A DNA stretch of 64,000 nt from Alloboseaceae bacterium BT-24-1 (lineage in GTDB: Bacteria; Pseudomonadota; Alphaproteobacteria; Rhizobiales; Beijerinckiaceae). A program made the translations under genes and the position numbers. Shown here one piece after another: positions 1 through 8,177 of this stretch. Below the pieces are notes generated by a model. The model was not told the DNA's origin, made no database searches, and saw nothing but the letters and a program-made list of their open reading frames with translations. The stretch is taken from NCBI GenBank assembly GCA_025846845.1, contig JAOYTL010000009.1:62001-126000 (forward strand), written 5' to 3'. How positions within the stretch are numbered: the first letter of the stretch is position 1; each line of letters starts with the position of its first letter.

Positions 1-486
1 AAGCTCGCCATCACGACTAGCGAAGCTCGCCTTCTGGAGTTGGAACAAGACCTCGCGTCCGAGTGCTCATCGATCCGACTGCGAGCAGGCATGGACCGAA
101 TCTGGTCTGCAATACGACAGTCCAATCTACGGATCGGTGTCTGTTCAAACCTTGCCCAGCCCTACGCCGAGCCGTTCCTAGCTCAACTACCGGATATCCC
201 GGACGTGATCATCCTGTCGTTCGAGGCAGGCCTGCTCAAACCACAGCCGGGAATCTTTCATCTCGTATGCGCGCGGTTCGGCCTTCCTGCCGAGCAAATC
301 CTGTTTGTCGGCGACACGTTAGAGGCCGACATCCTGGGGCCGCGAGCGATCGGCATGCCCGCGATGAGCATCGCCGATCTCGAAGCCGCTCTATCCGGAC
401 AATCGTCCGGATCATCTCTTGCCGAGACCCCATCCCTTCCGATCCGCCAGCTACTCGATCGATTGCACCAATGCGCCTGCTCGTGA
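1..486 (+). CDS. HAD-family hydrolase, 5' end cut by the window
   Basis: The frame is open from base 1, so the true start and the N-terminal catalytic DxD motif lie outside the window. Visible are HAD motif II (GVCSNL, conserved Ser/Thr position), the motif III lysine (GLLKPQPGIF) and motif IV (FVGDTLEADILGPRAIGM, acidic pair that binds Mg2+). This order is typical of the HAD subfamily I phosphatases/dehalogenases; the substrate cannot be told. The stop at 484-486 lies beyond the start of the next gene (overlap of 16 bases), so the two are probably co-translated. An internal methionine could be miscalled as the start, but the residues upstream of it are in frame and protein-like. Confidence 0.8.
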   Translation, partial: KLAITTSEARLLELEQDLASECSSIRLRAGMDRIWSAIRQSNLRIGVCSNLAQPYAEPFLAQLPDIPDVIILSFEAGLLKPQPGIFHLVCARFGLPAEQILFVGDTLEADILGPRAIGMPAMSIADLEAALSGQSSGSSLAETPSLPIRQLLDRLHQCACS

Positions 487-1259
487 TCTCAGATCTGCAC
501 CTCGAATTCGGCCCGTTCAAATTTCCTTCGCCTCTACCGGACTTCGACGTCGCGGTGTTCGCCGGCGATATCGGCAAACCGATCACTGCCGCGGTCGACT
601 GGATGCAATCGGAGCGGCAGAAAGCCCTGAAGGACCGTCCGATCGTTTACGTGCCTGGCAACCACGAATTCTACGGCAGCGAGCTGAAGTCGGCCATTGC
701 CGACGGCAGCGCGGCGGCAGAGTTGGGGGACATCAACCTGCTCACCCGCCAATCGGTCGTCATCGACGGCGTGCGCTTCATCGGCTGCATTCTGTGGACG
801 GATTATCGGCTGCTCTACAAGCCCAAGATATCGATGATCATGGCCGGGCAGGAGCTCAACGATCATCGGCTGATCCGGTATCGCGAGGATGACGGCCACT
901 ACAGCCGATTCATGCCATGGCACGCTGCTGCCGAGCATAGGCTCGACCTGGCATTCATCCGCAGCGAACTCGCGACGCAGCACAATGGGGCTACGGTCGT
1001 TGTCACTCATCACGCGCCCCATCCAGGATCCGTGCAGCCCCGTCATCAAGGAAGCACGCTCTCGCCCGCCTTCGCATCGGATCTCAGCGCCTTGATCGAG
1101 GAGTACCAACCCGAGCTCTGGATCCATGGTCATGATCACGGATCGCACGACTACAGAGTGGGGCGCACGCGCATCCTGGCCAATCAGGCCGGCTACCCAA
1201 ATCTTCACGAAGATCGAGAGAATCCAGGCTTCGATCCCGCCTGCGTTGTCGAGGTCTGA
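471..1259 (+). CDS. Metallophosphoesterase (calcineurin-like)
   Basis: About 262 aa starting at MRLLVISDLHLEF; the frame is open further upstream but that part is antisense-like and overlaps the HAD gene. All metal-site blocks of the calcineurin-like phosphoesterase fold are present in order: DLH (D-x-H), AGDIG, GNHEFYG, VVTHHAPHP and WIHGHDHGSHD. It is predicted to be a cytosolic di-metal phosphoesterase of unknown substrate. It overlaps the HAD gene, suggesting a two-phosphatase unit. A truncated, frameshifted copy of its C-terminus lies at 45938-46093 in this same window. Confidence 0.88.
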   Translation: MRLLVISDLHLEFGPFKFPSPLPDFDVAVFAGDIGKPITAAVDWMQSERQKALKDRPIVYVPGNHEFYGSELKSAIADGSAAAELGDINLLTRQSVVIDGVRFIGCILWTDYRLLYKPKISMIMAGQELNDHRLIRYREDDGHYSRFMPWHAAAEHRLDLAFIRSELATQHNGATVVVTHHAPHPGSVQPRHQGSTLSPAFASDLSALIEEYQPELWIHGHDHGSHDYRVGRTRILANQAGYPNLHEDRENPGFDPACVVEV

Positions 1260-1620
1260 GCGAACGACCAGCAGATTTGTCCGATTTCTCTACTATGCCT
1301 AAGCCGGACCACCCAATCGGGGCAGGCCAGGTGCCCGAAATCGCTCGAAAATGGCGTTCTACGAGCTGCACGCAGGGGTTAGATGCGCCACTTCCAGACA
1401 TTCGCCGGCTGCCCTAAAGCGGACGTGGATCACCAGCAGTGACAACGTCGGGCAGAGCCGAGCGCCTCCTCAATTGCGGAACTTTTCCTGCAATCGCGGC
1501 AACACTATGCCTCGCTTTTCACAGGCGGCCTCGGCGCGATACACGGAACCGGCAGCGCCCCCTTCTTTCTACCCCTGGTTGATGTTAGGGTCATGTTGTA
1601 ATAGATTCCGAGGGGCTTCC
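1260..1620. other. Intergenic stretch without a supported gene
   Basis: An open frame runs through it into the next gene, but its codons here (RCATSRHSPAALKRTW) look non-coding and the likely start is at 1621. I see no clear promoter, repeat or RNA gene. Confidence 0.4.
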
Positions 1621-2376
1621 ATGGTACTTGACATTGCTTCGGCTTCTGAATTTGTCCGAGCAGTTGAGCTCCCACTCGCACAATTGTCGGACGCGCTGAG
1701 TGCAGAGCAGGCGCTTGAAGCCGGCAAGACTAATGCAACCGTTGTCGGCTCGGATGTAATCTCCTTCACCGCCGAGGTGAAGCCAGAGATGCGTCAGGCG
1801 ATCATCGATTCCGCTTTACTCGCGCAACTCGCTGCGACGCGCAAGGTCGCCGACGCCTCGAAGGTCTACGACTGGTACGACACCTACTTTACGACGCTGA
1901 AGAACGTCGGCTGGGTGGTGCAGGACCACGGGTTCGCCGAGTTCACCGAGACGGCGAACGACGTCGAAGCGCACAAGGCGGTGCTCGACATCGCAGCCGG
2001 TCTCCTGGGACCCGGCAGCACAGCGCTGTCGCTGGTCAAGACCGCGCTCGACAGCTTGCTCCGGGCGCAGGAGAACGAGCCGTTCTTCGTCATCTTCAAC
2101 CGTGAGACGCGGCACGCCGAAAGCGCCCGATTCCAGGTCTCTGTGGCCGAAGGGGAAGCCTCCGGCCACCTCATCACACTGGTTGCCTTCGGGATGAAGG
2201 CGAGCACGAGGCTCACCCACGTGCTCATCGTGAAGCTGCGCAGCAGCGAGGTCGAGATCAAACACCAGTCCGGCAAGGCGACCATCAACGCCGATCTGCT
2301 ACAGGCGGTGCATCCCCTGATCCAGAGCCGGATCCTCGCCCATCAGAGAAAGTTCATCGTCGACCTTCCGATCTGA
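1621..2376 (+). CDS. Hypothetical protein, 251 aa
   Basis: I chose the ATG at 1621 (MVLDIASASEF) because a purine-rich stretch (gaggggc) sits just upstream and codon use becomes coding-like here; the frame is open back to 1351. The protein is predicted soluble: an alpha-helical N-terminal half with a 'VYDWYDTYFTTLKNVGW' segment, a short glycine/alanine helix (AAGLLGPGSTALSLV) and a beta-rich C-terminal half that ends in KFIVDLPI. I do not recognise the family. It lies upstream of and in line with the amidase and subtilase genes (gap about 85 bases), so it may be the first gene of that unit, perhaps a secreted or pore-associated partner; that last point is only a guess. Confidence 0.6.
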   Translation: MVLDIASASEFVRAVELPLAQLSDALSAEQALEAGKTNATVVGSDVISFTAEVKPEMRQAIIDSALLAQLAATRKVADASKVYDWYDTYFTTLKNVGWVVQDHGFAEFTETANDVEAHKAVLDIAAGLLGPGSTALSLVKTALDSLLRAQENEPFFVIFNRETRHAESARFQVSVAEGEASGHLITLVAFGMKASTRLTHVLIVKLRSSEVEIKHQSGKATINADLLQAVHPLIQSRILAHQRKFIVDLPI

Positions 2377-2460
2377 GCGGCGGGCGACCGCGCGATCTGC
2401 GCGCCACCCACGCCGGCGGCGCGCGTCTACTCAAAAAGCTGTCAATGCCGGGAGGACGAG

Positions 2461-5400
2461 ATGGAGGAGCGAGAGGTCCTGATCGCGCGGCTGCGCGACG
2501 TCGCGCGCGAGCTTGCAGCGCTAGAGGCAAGCCTCACCGACGAGGCGAAGGTCGCGCACCGTGACGCGGTGAAGGAGGAGTTTGAGGACCTCCTCGATCG
2601 CCTCAACCCAGCCGAAGCGATCCCGCCGCCCCCGCCGAGCGACGCGCTTGCCCCCGAAGGGCTCGCGATCGTCGTCGGCCACACCGCCCGCAGCCAGGGG
2701 GCGGAGGCGCTGAGCCCGCCGTTCCCCGCCGACAGCCCGTCGACGCCGTTGTCAGAGCGGAACGAGTATTCATGGAACCGCGACCTCGCACTAAAGATCA
2801 AGGAGCGGGCAGACCAGGCGGGAATCCGCTGCGCCATCTTCTTCCGTGACGGGGTCGGCATCGAGGGCGCGTACGCCGCCGTGCGCGACTGGTCTCCGAA
2901 GGCGACGGTGGAGCTGCATTTTAACGCCGCTGGCGGGAACGCCCGCGGCTCGCTCGTGCTCTACGGGCGGGATACTTCGAAGAGCTGGGCGACGGGGCTT
3001 CAGAACGGGTTCGTGAAGCTCTACGACCGGCAAGGCCGCAGCGAGGATCGGGGCGTTTTCATCCCCGGCCCGGACAGTCCCTACAAGCGCGGCATCGCGA
3101 GCGTCACCCAGCTCCATCCGTCGGCCCTGATCGAGCCCTTCTTCGGCGACAACCACTCCGACGCGACCCTCGCCGTGCGGAAGAAGGACGGTCTCGCGGA
3201 CGCTATCCTCACCGCATTCGCAAGCTTCGTTGGTATCGCGGCGCCTGGCCCCACGCCGGGAATGGGATCGGGCCCAACGTCGGGGCCGGGGCCGGTCGTG
3301 CCGCCAATCACCGTCGCGATACCGGACGTGCCTCTCTTGCGCGAGCTGATCGCCACCTATCGCGCATTCACCCCGACCGTCCCGGGGCTCGCTCCTGGAG
3401 TGGTCGCGCGGCTAAAGAGCATCACGCTCGCGCAATGGATCGAGGAGACCGGCTGGGCACGGTCCGAGCTTGCCACACGGCACTTCAACTTCGCGGGCAT
3501 GAAGGCGAAGAGCGAGGTTGATGCCATTCTCCGCGAGGTGCCAGCGAGAAAGGTTCAATACCTCGCTCACGACGGGCTCGACACGTATCTGGAGTTTGGC
3601 AGCATCCGCGACTTCATACGCGGCTACTTCATGTTCCTGGAGCGCTCGCCGTATCGCGGCTGGCACGCGATGGCGGAGCGCTCGCCGCACGATTTCATCC
3701 GCTTCATCGGCCGCACGTGGGCGCAGCGGGACGGCTATGCGAGCCGGGTGATTGGGATCGAGCGCCAGCTCCTGGCGGCGGGGATCGCCCGTCCCGACGG
3801 CACCCTCGCCGACAGTTCGACCCATCCCGCCGAGGACGGCGGGGCGATGCAAGGCACCGCCGGCGTCAGCATAGCGACGGTGAAAGCGCAGGGCGCGACT
3901 GCGGACTTTCTAGCCCTCGTCGACGCGGTTTCGGCGGATGCAGCGTTCGGCGGACTTCAGGCGGTGATCATCGCGCAATGTGCGCTTGAATCCGACTGGG
4001 GACGCTCTGACCTAGCCCGGATCCACGCCAACTTCGCCGGCATCCCCTGGTCCGCCCTCTTTGGAGAGGTCGCGGCGGTCGTGCCGCACCCCGTCGACCC
4101 GGCTCGTGGCACGTTCTGCCGCTTCCTCTCCGCAGCGACCTTTCTGCGGGCGTACCGGCACCGGCTCGACAACGATCCCGCGTTCGCCGGATGGCGGATG
4201 GCCAGCGACCCGGCCTCTCTCGCGCGGTTCCTAGGTAAGACTTGGCGCCTAAGCGACCCGCAGTACGAGCGAAAGATCATGGACATCGTCGCCCGGATCG
4301 CATCGGGCGGTCGCCCTGCCGGTGGCACGGCGGGGGGCGCCGGCTCGACCGGCCCGCAGGCAGGTAGTGGTGCCGGCGGCACGGCGGTTGCTGGCGTAGT
4401 CCTGCAGATCAAACGTCTGCGGGCCGAGAAGCGCCGCGGCAAAGGCGAGCGGACCACGAGCACCTACCAGCTCTTCATCGACGGCCGCCCTGTCGACGGT
4501 GTCAGAGGCATGTTCCTCGAGCCGCGCGGCCCGGGTGACAACTCGTCGGCCGGCGTGCAGCTGCACACCCGCATCAAGGAAGGCAGGTATCCGCTCCTGG
4601 CCCATGCGGGCAGCCGCCAGGTCGGCGGCGTGACAAAGTTCAAGACAATCGGCTTCACAACCAGCGAGGCAGTCGGCGCGCCCCCGATGCCCTCGATCCG
4701 CGTGGGCAACACGAAGAGTCGGACTGGCATCCTCATCCATCCAGGCGACGGTTATCTCTGGAGCATCGGTTGCCTCAACCCGACCAAGTCGCTCGCCGAT
4801 GCCAACGGGAACATGGTCTACACGGACAGCCGTAAACGTGTGATCGAAATCCTGGACGCACTGCGCGACGCGCTCGGAAGCCGCTTCCCGACCGGTAACA
4901 ACGAGACGATCCGCGACGTCACGCTGGAGGTGATCGGCGAGCCGGGACCGGCCGGCACCGACGCGCTCGCCAGTGGTGAAGCGCTGTCGACCCGAGCCTT
5001 CGCGCAGCAACAACTCGCCGTCGCTGACGCGACGCTGACGGAAGCGGCCGGCGATGCGCTTGCCACACCCGATCTCGTGGCGGTTTACGATGCGCTCGCA
5101 GCGAAGATGCTTGCCGCGGCGCTGCTTGGTCAAGTGGAAGACGGTGCTATCGACCGCATCGTTGGACAGGGCATGTCCCTTGCCGAGGTGCGCGGCGCGA
5201 CCGGCGAGACGCTGTGGACGCCGTGGGCGCTCGCGCTCTCCGCGGCTGGCTCGACAGGGGCAATAGTCGACCGTCTCTCGGTCGTCGCCGGCCGTCTGCG
5301 CGACGCCGGGGTGCCTCTCGACGACGCGGTCGGCGCGCACAGCGCTTTGGTGACCGCGGCCTCCGGTAACGACGTCGCCGCGATCAACGCGCTGCTCGAC

Positions 5401-5697
5401 GCAGGCGCGTCAGTCGCCTTCCGCGACCGCTCTGGAATGACGCCGCTCCTCGCCGCTGCCTTCTTCGGCGCGCCGGAGGCGGTCGCTTCGCTCCTCGCGC
5501 GAGGGGCCAATCCGCGCGTCGTCGTCGGCGCGGCGGACGAGCGGACAGAGTTTGCCGATAGCGAGATCGCGTCACCCGGTGACGGCGCCCTCGACTGCGT
5601 CGCCGCTGGCGCTGCACTGGTCACGGACGATCCCGCCCGTCTTGACGATTACGAGCGTGCCACCGCGTTGCTCTGGGATGCCCTAAATCGCCCCTGA
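2461..5697 (+). CDS. Giant peptidoglycan hydrolase: amidase, two glucosaminidase domains, DUF5675-like domain, ankyrin repeats
   Basis: 1078 aa. Residues ~1-50 form a charged helix. Residues ~66-255 are an N-acetylmuramoyl-L-alanine amidase (Amidase_3) with the zinc/catalytic set His74 (VVGHT), an acidic residue near 103, His153 (ELHFNA) and Glu225 (IEPFFGDN). A Pro/Gly linker follows. Residues ~295-440 and ~478-620 are two mannosyl-glycoprotein endo-beta-N-acetylglucosaminidase-like domains (WIEETGWARSELA and CALESDWGRSDLA, each with the catalytic Glu). Residues ~650-800 resemble DUF5675 (ILIHPGDGYLWSIGCLNPT). Residues ~945-1005 are ankyrin repeats. No signal peptide is visible, so it must either act inside the cell, be exported by a specialised machine or be released on lysis. 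It sits 21 bases upstream of a subtilase. Confidence 0.85.
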   Translation: MEEREVLIARLRDVARELAALEASLTDEAKVAHRDAVKEEFEDLLDRLNPAEAIPPPPPSDALAPEGLAIVVGHTARSQGAEALSPPFPADSPSTPLSERNEYSWNRDLALKIKERADQAGIRCAIFFRDGVGIEGAYAAVRDWSPKATVELHFNAAGGNARGSLVLYGRDTSKSWATGLQNGFVKLYDRQGRSEDRGVFIPGPDSPYKRGIASVTQLHPSALIEPFFGDNHSDATLAVRKKDGLADAILTAFASFVGIAAPGPTPGMGSGPTSGPGPVVPPITVAIPDVPLLRELIATYRAFTPTVPGLAPGVVARLKSITLAQWIEETGWARSELATRHFNFAGMKAKSEVDAILREVPARKVQYLAHDGLDTYLEFGSIRDFIRGYFMFLERSPYRGWHAMAERSPHDFIRFIGRTWAQRDGYASRVIGIERQLLAAGIARPDGTLADSSTHPAEDGGAMQGTAGVSIATVKAQGATADFLALVDAVSADAAFGGLQAVIIAQCALESDWGRSDLARIHANFAGIPWSALFGEVAAVVPHPVDPARGTFCRFLSAATFLRAYRHRLDNDPAFAGWRMASDPASLARFLGKTWRLSDPQYERKIMDIVARIASGGRPAGGTAGGAGSTGPQAGSGAGGTAVAGVVLQIKRLRAEKRRGKGERTTSTYQLFIDGRPVDGVRGMFLEPRGPGDNSSAGVQLHTRIKEGRYPLLAHAGSRQVGGVTKFKTIGFTTSEAVGAPPMPSIRVGNTKSRTGILIHPGDGYLWSIGCLNPTKSLADANGNMVYTDSRKRVIEILDALRDALGSRFPTGNNETIRDVTLEVIGEPGPAGTDALASGEALSTRAFAQQQLAVADATLTEAAGDALATPDLVAVYDALAAKMLAAALLGQVEDGAIDRIVGQGMSLAEVRGATGETLWTPWALALSAAGSTGAIVDRLSVVAGRLRDAGVPLDDAVGAHSALVTAASGNDVAAINALLDAGASVAFRDRSGMTPLLAAAFFGAPEAVASLLARGANPRVVVGAADERTEFADSEIASPGDGALDCVAAGAALVTDDPARLDDYERATALLWDALNRP

Positions 5698-5718
5698 ACG
5701 TCGCAAAGGAGCCGCCCT

Positions 5719-7107
5719 ATGCGCTATCTTCTCGTCCCGAAGGTCGACGATCTCAGCGACGCGCTCGCAGCGGGGACACGCTCTATAGAGCCGGTGGCAC
5801 GGGCGCGTCGGCTTGAGGCGCTGGTGCGTGCTCGGCAGGCTGGCGTCGCCAGGGACGGCCGCCTTGACGATCTCCTACGCCGGCAACGCACGTTAGAAGC
5901 GCCGAGTGGTCCGCGCACCAGACGCCCGGCGACAGCCGACGACGCGATGAGCCGCGACATCGACCGCGGCAATGCGAAGAGGCGCGCACCGCCCGCTATC
6001 TCAGTCCTCGCCACTCCGGCCCTCGAAACCCCGCTCACAGGAGTTACCGTGCTGGAGGCCGACCCGCAGGCAAAGGACTCACTGGAAGAGGCCTTTCCCG
6101 ACCACGACGTGGTCGAGGATTTCGAACTTGATCTTATCGCGCCAGCATCGCGCGACGCGCTCGCTAGCAACGGCGCTATCGGCGGGGCCAACGCCATTAC
6201 CGAGGCGGAGCTATGGCACCTTAGGGAGATCGGCCTCCTCCACGCTCGTCGTCTCGGGCTCGGTCTCACCGGCGACCGCATCGTGATCGGCCTTCTCGAT
6301 ACGGGCATCGCCGACGTCCCGGAGCTCGCCGGACGCATTGTCGAGAACCGCATCTTCAACCAGGAGAAACTTGACTACGATAAGGCTCCCGCGGTCGACA
6401 CGGATTGGCACGGGACCCATGTCGCCGGCCTCATTGCTGGGCGTTCGGTCGGCGTCGCGCCGGGTTCCAAGATCGTCAGTCTGACCATGATTCCGAAGCG
6501 CGTTGGCTCGTTCAGCCACTACGTTTTTGCGCTGGAGCACGCGCAGGCGCGGCCGGAGATCCAGATCCTCAACGTGTCGGCGGGAAAGTCAGGGCAGCAC
6601 TCACAAATGCGAAACATGGCCCGCATCGCGCAGCGCCTAGACGTCTTGTGCGTCATGGCAATCGGCAACAGCGGGGTGAATACCAACTGCAGCCCAGGCA
6701 ACTATCCGGAAGTGATCTCCGTTGGTGCCTCCGACGCCAGCGGCGGGGTCTGGATCGGCAGCAGCGGCGGCGCAATCACCTGGGACGGCATGCAGCATTC
6801 GACGCCGACCCTCGTGGCACCCGGCGTCGACGTGGTCTCGTCGCTTCCCGACGGCGGCTATCGGGCAGAGAGCGGCACGTCCATGGCGGCCCCAATCGTG
6901 ACCGGCCTCGCAGCACTCCTGATCGAGAAGCATCCCGACATCACAGTGCGCCAGCTGCGCGAAGAAATTCTTTCCGCCTGCGTCAGTCTCAACCTCGACG
7001 CGGGGCGGCAGGGCGCCGGCGTGGTGCGGCTGCCCCCGTCGCTCCTCGTCGGACCGCCCCCGCAGGACCTCATCGCCGGCCCGCCTGGTCCCGCCGGGCC
7101 GGCTTGA
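5719..7107 (+). CDS. Subtilisin-like serine peptidase (S8), no signal peptide
   Basis: 462 aa. The first ~180 residues are a charged, arginine-rich pro-region or adaptor without a secretion signal. The S8 domain then shows the triad Asp194 (GLLDTGIAD), His231 (WHGTHVAG) and Ser388 (SGTSMAAP), plus the oxyanion Asn317 (AIGNSG). The tail (AGPPGPAGPA) is collagen-like. RBS aaaggag lies just upstream of ATG 5719. It follows the amidase gene by 21 bases and overlaps a decayed downstream frame (TTG at 7104), so the three were probably one transcript. Cytosolic subtilases beside caspases and CHAT proteases are known in bacterial conflict loci; a secreted role is not supported. Confidence 0.9.
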   Translation: MRYLLVPKVDDLSDALAAGTRSIEPVARARRLEALVRARQAGVARDGRLDDLLRRQRTLEAPSGPRTRRPATADDAMSRDIDRGNAKRRAPPAISVLATPALETPLTGVTVLEADPQAKDSLEEAFPDHDVVEDFELDLIAPASRDALASNGAIGGANAITEAELWHLREIGLLHARRLGLGLTGDRIVIGLLDTGIADVPELAGRIVENRIFNQEKLDYDKAPAVDTDWHGTHVAGLIAGRSVGVAPGSKIVSLTMIPKRVGSFSHYVFALEHAQARPEIQILNVSAGKSGQHSQMRNMARIAQRLDVLCVMAIGNSGVNTNCSPGNYPEVISVGASDASGGVWIGSSGGAITWDGMQHSTPTLVAPGVDVVSSLPDGGYRAESGTSMAAPIVTGLAALLIEKHPDITVRQLREEILSACVSLNLDAGRQGAGVVRLPPSLLVGPPPQDLIAGPPGPAGPA

Positions 7108-7502
7108 GCAATAATAAGCTGGACAAGGCTGATGCGGCGCTGAGCGACCGGCTCGCAGGAGCTGCGCCAGACGAGAGATCAGCGCCGTCGTGGAGCTCGC
7201 GCTGCGCCCGTCGCGTCGGCAGCCGGCCCCGCTCCGCGAAACGCCGGCCGCGACGGCTCGCCGCCGAGAAGGCCGCAAGAAAGCCGTCGCCGAGATGGAA
7301 GAGCACACGTAGGCCCTCGTGGCGGAGCTGGCGCGGACAGGCTGTCGTCGCGGAGCGGCCGTTATCTACCGCTCGCTCTGGCCCGGAGGCCGGCGACCGG
7401 ATCCGCGAAGCGCTTGCGCTCGACGGCGTTATCAGCGCCGTCCTCCAGCCGGCAACGCCCGGCGAAACCGCTCTGAAGATGGTGCCTGTTGATTTCCACT
7501 GA
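7104..7502 (+). pseudogene. Decayed partner gene of the subtilase
   Basis: A TTG at 7104 overlaps the subtilase stop (TTGA). The first part reads LSNNKLDKADAALSDRLAG in this frame; protein-like sense then moves to another frame (ISAVVELALRPSRR, KKAVAEMEEH, a stop, ALVAELARTG) and returns to the first frame (AGDRIREALALDGVISAVLQ) up to the stop at 7502. Two frameshifts and one nonsense change would restore a protein of about 130 aa. I infer a small subtilase-linked protein that has decayed; the family is not recognised. Confidence 0.5.
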
Positions 7503-7697
7503 GAAATGACCACCTCCGCCGAACTTGCCCCGGCGCAGTATAGAGATTGTCTTCCAGCACGGGCCCACGCACATGTAGATCGAGCAGCCTCTGCCGTCCC
7601 GCCGCGAATTCCAGCCGCCAGCCTTACTCTCGGCCATCTCGGCAACCAAAGCCTCGGCGTCTGCCCAAGGCTGCTCGGCGGTATCTCGGACTAGGGT

Positions 7698-7970
7698 CTT
7701 TTGAGATTCATCGGCTATCGCGTGCGCGGTCTCAAACAGCTCGCCATCGACCTCGGCGCGGAATGAGAAGCTGGCGCCGCCTTCGATGAGGCGCCGCCCG
7801 ATCATCGCGGCGACGCCGTCGAGATTTTCACCATTCACAAGGCCAAGGGACTCGAATGGCGAGTGATCATCCCCGTTAATCTCGCGTCGATGCCCCACGC
7901 AGCGACGAGTTCTTCTTCAAGCCTGGTGCAGGCACAGATGCTAGCACCGTCCACTGGCGCGATGCGGCCC
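7698..7970 (+). pseudogene. UvrD/AddA-type helicase fragment
   Basis: In frame with base 7698 the text reads RFIGYRVRGLKQLAIDLGAE, an in-frame TGA at 7764 (where Trp would fit), then EIFTIHKAKGLEWRVIIPVN. TIHKAKGLEW is the signature of the C-terminal RecA fold of UvrD/RecB-like superfamily 1A helicases. Further coding sense (DEFFFKPGAG) follows after a shift. Only a central fragment is left; its right end meets the IS21 relic. The parent could have been a GajB- or RecB-like helicase, but nothing else remains to say. Confidence 0.55.
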
Positions 7971-8141
7971 TGGCGGCCGGCGCGGGGCTTCGGCCACACG
8001 CTTGTTGACGAGGTCGACGACGTTGAAGAAGCGGTCGCGTGCGCCGGCGTGGATGCAGGCCCGGGCGATCGCGATGGCGAGATGAGTCTTGCCGGTCCCG
8101 GTGCCGAGGACGAGAAGCATCTCATTTTGGGTCGCTGACAC
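7941..8141 (-). pseudogene. istB: IS21-family istB ATPase fragment
   Basis: The minus strand encodes LVLGTGTGKTHLAIAIARAC followed by RDRFFNVVDLVNK. This is the Walker A region of IstB, the AAA+ helper of IS21 transposases. Only about 66 codons remain, with no istA and no recognisable IS ends. It overlaps the end of the helicase fragment, so an IS21 insertion followed by deletion probably destroyed that gene. Confidence 0.75.
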
Positions 8142-8177
8142 GACGGCTATCGTGGTCGGCGGACGAAAGGACGCCTG

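Noticed and set aside
4249..5340. 363-codon open frame on the minus strand
   Set aside because: Antisense to the amidase/ankyrin gene; Arg-rich shadow composition.
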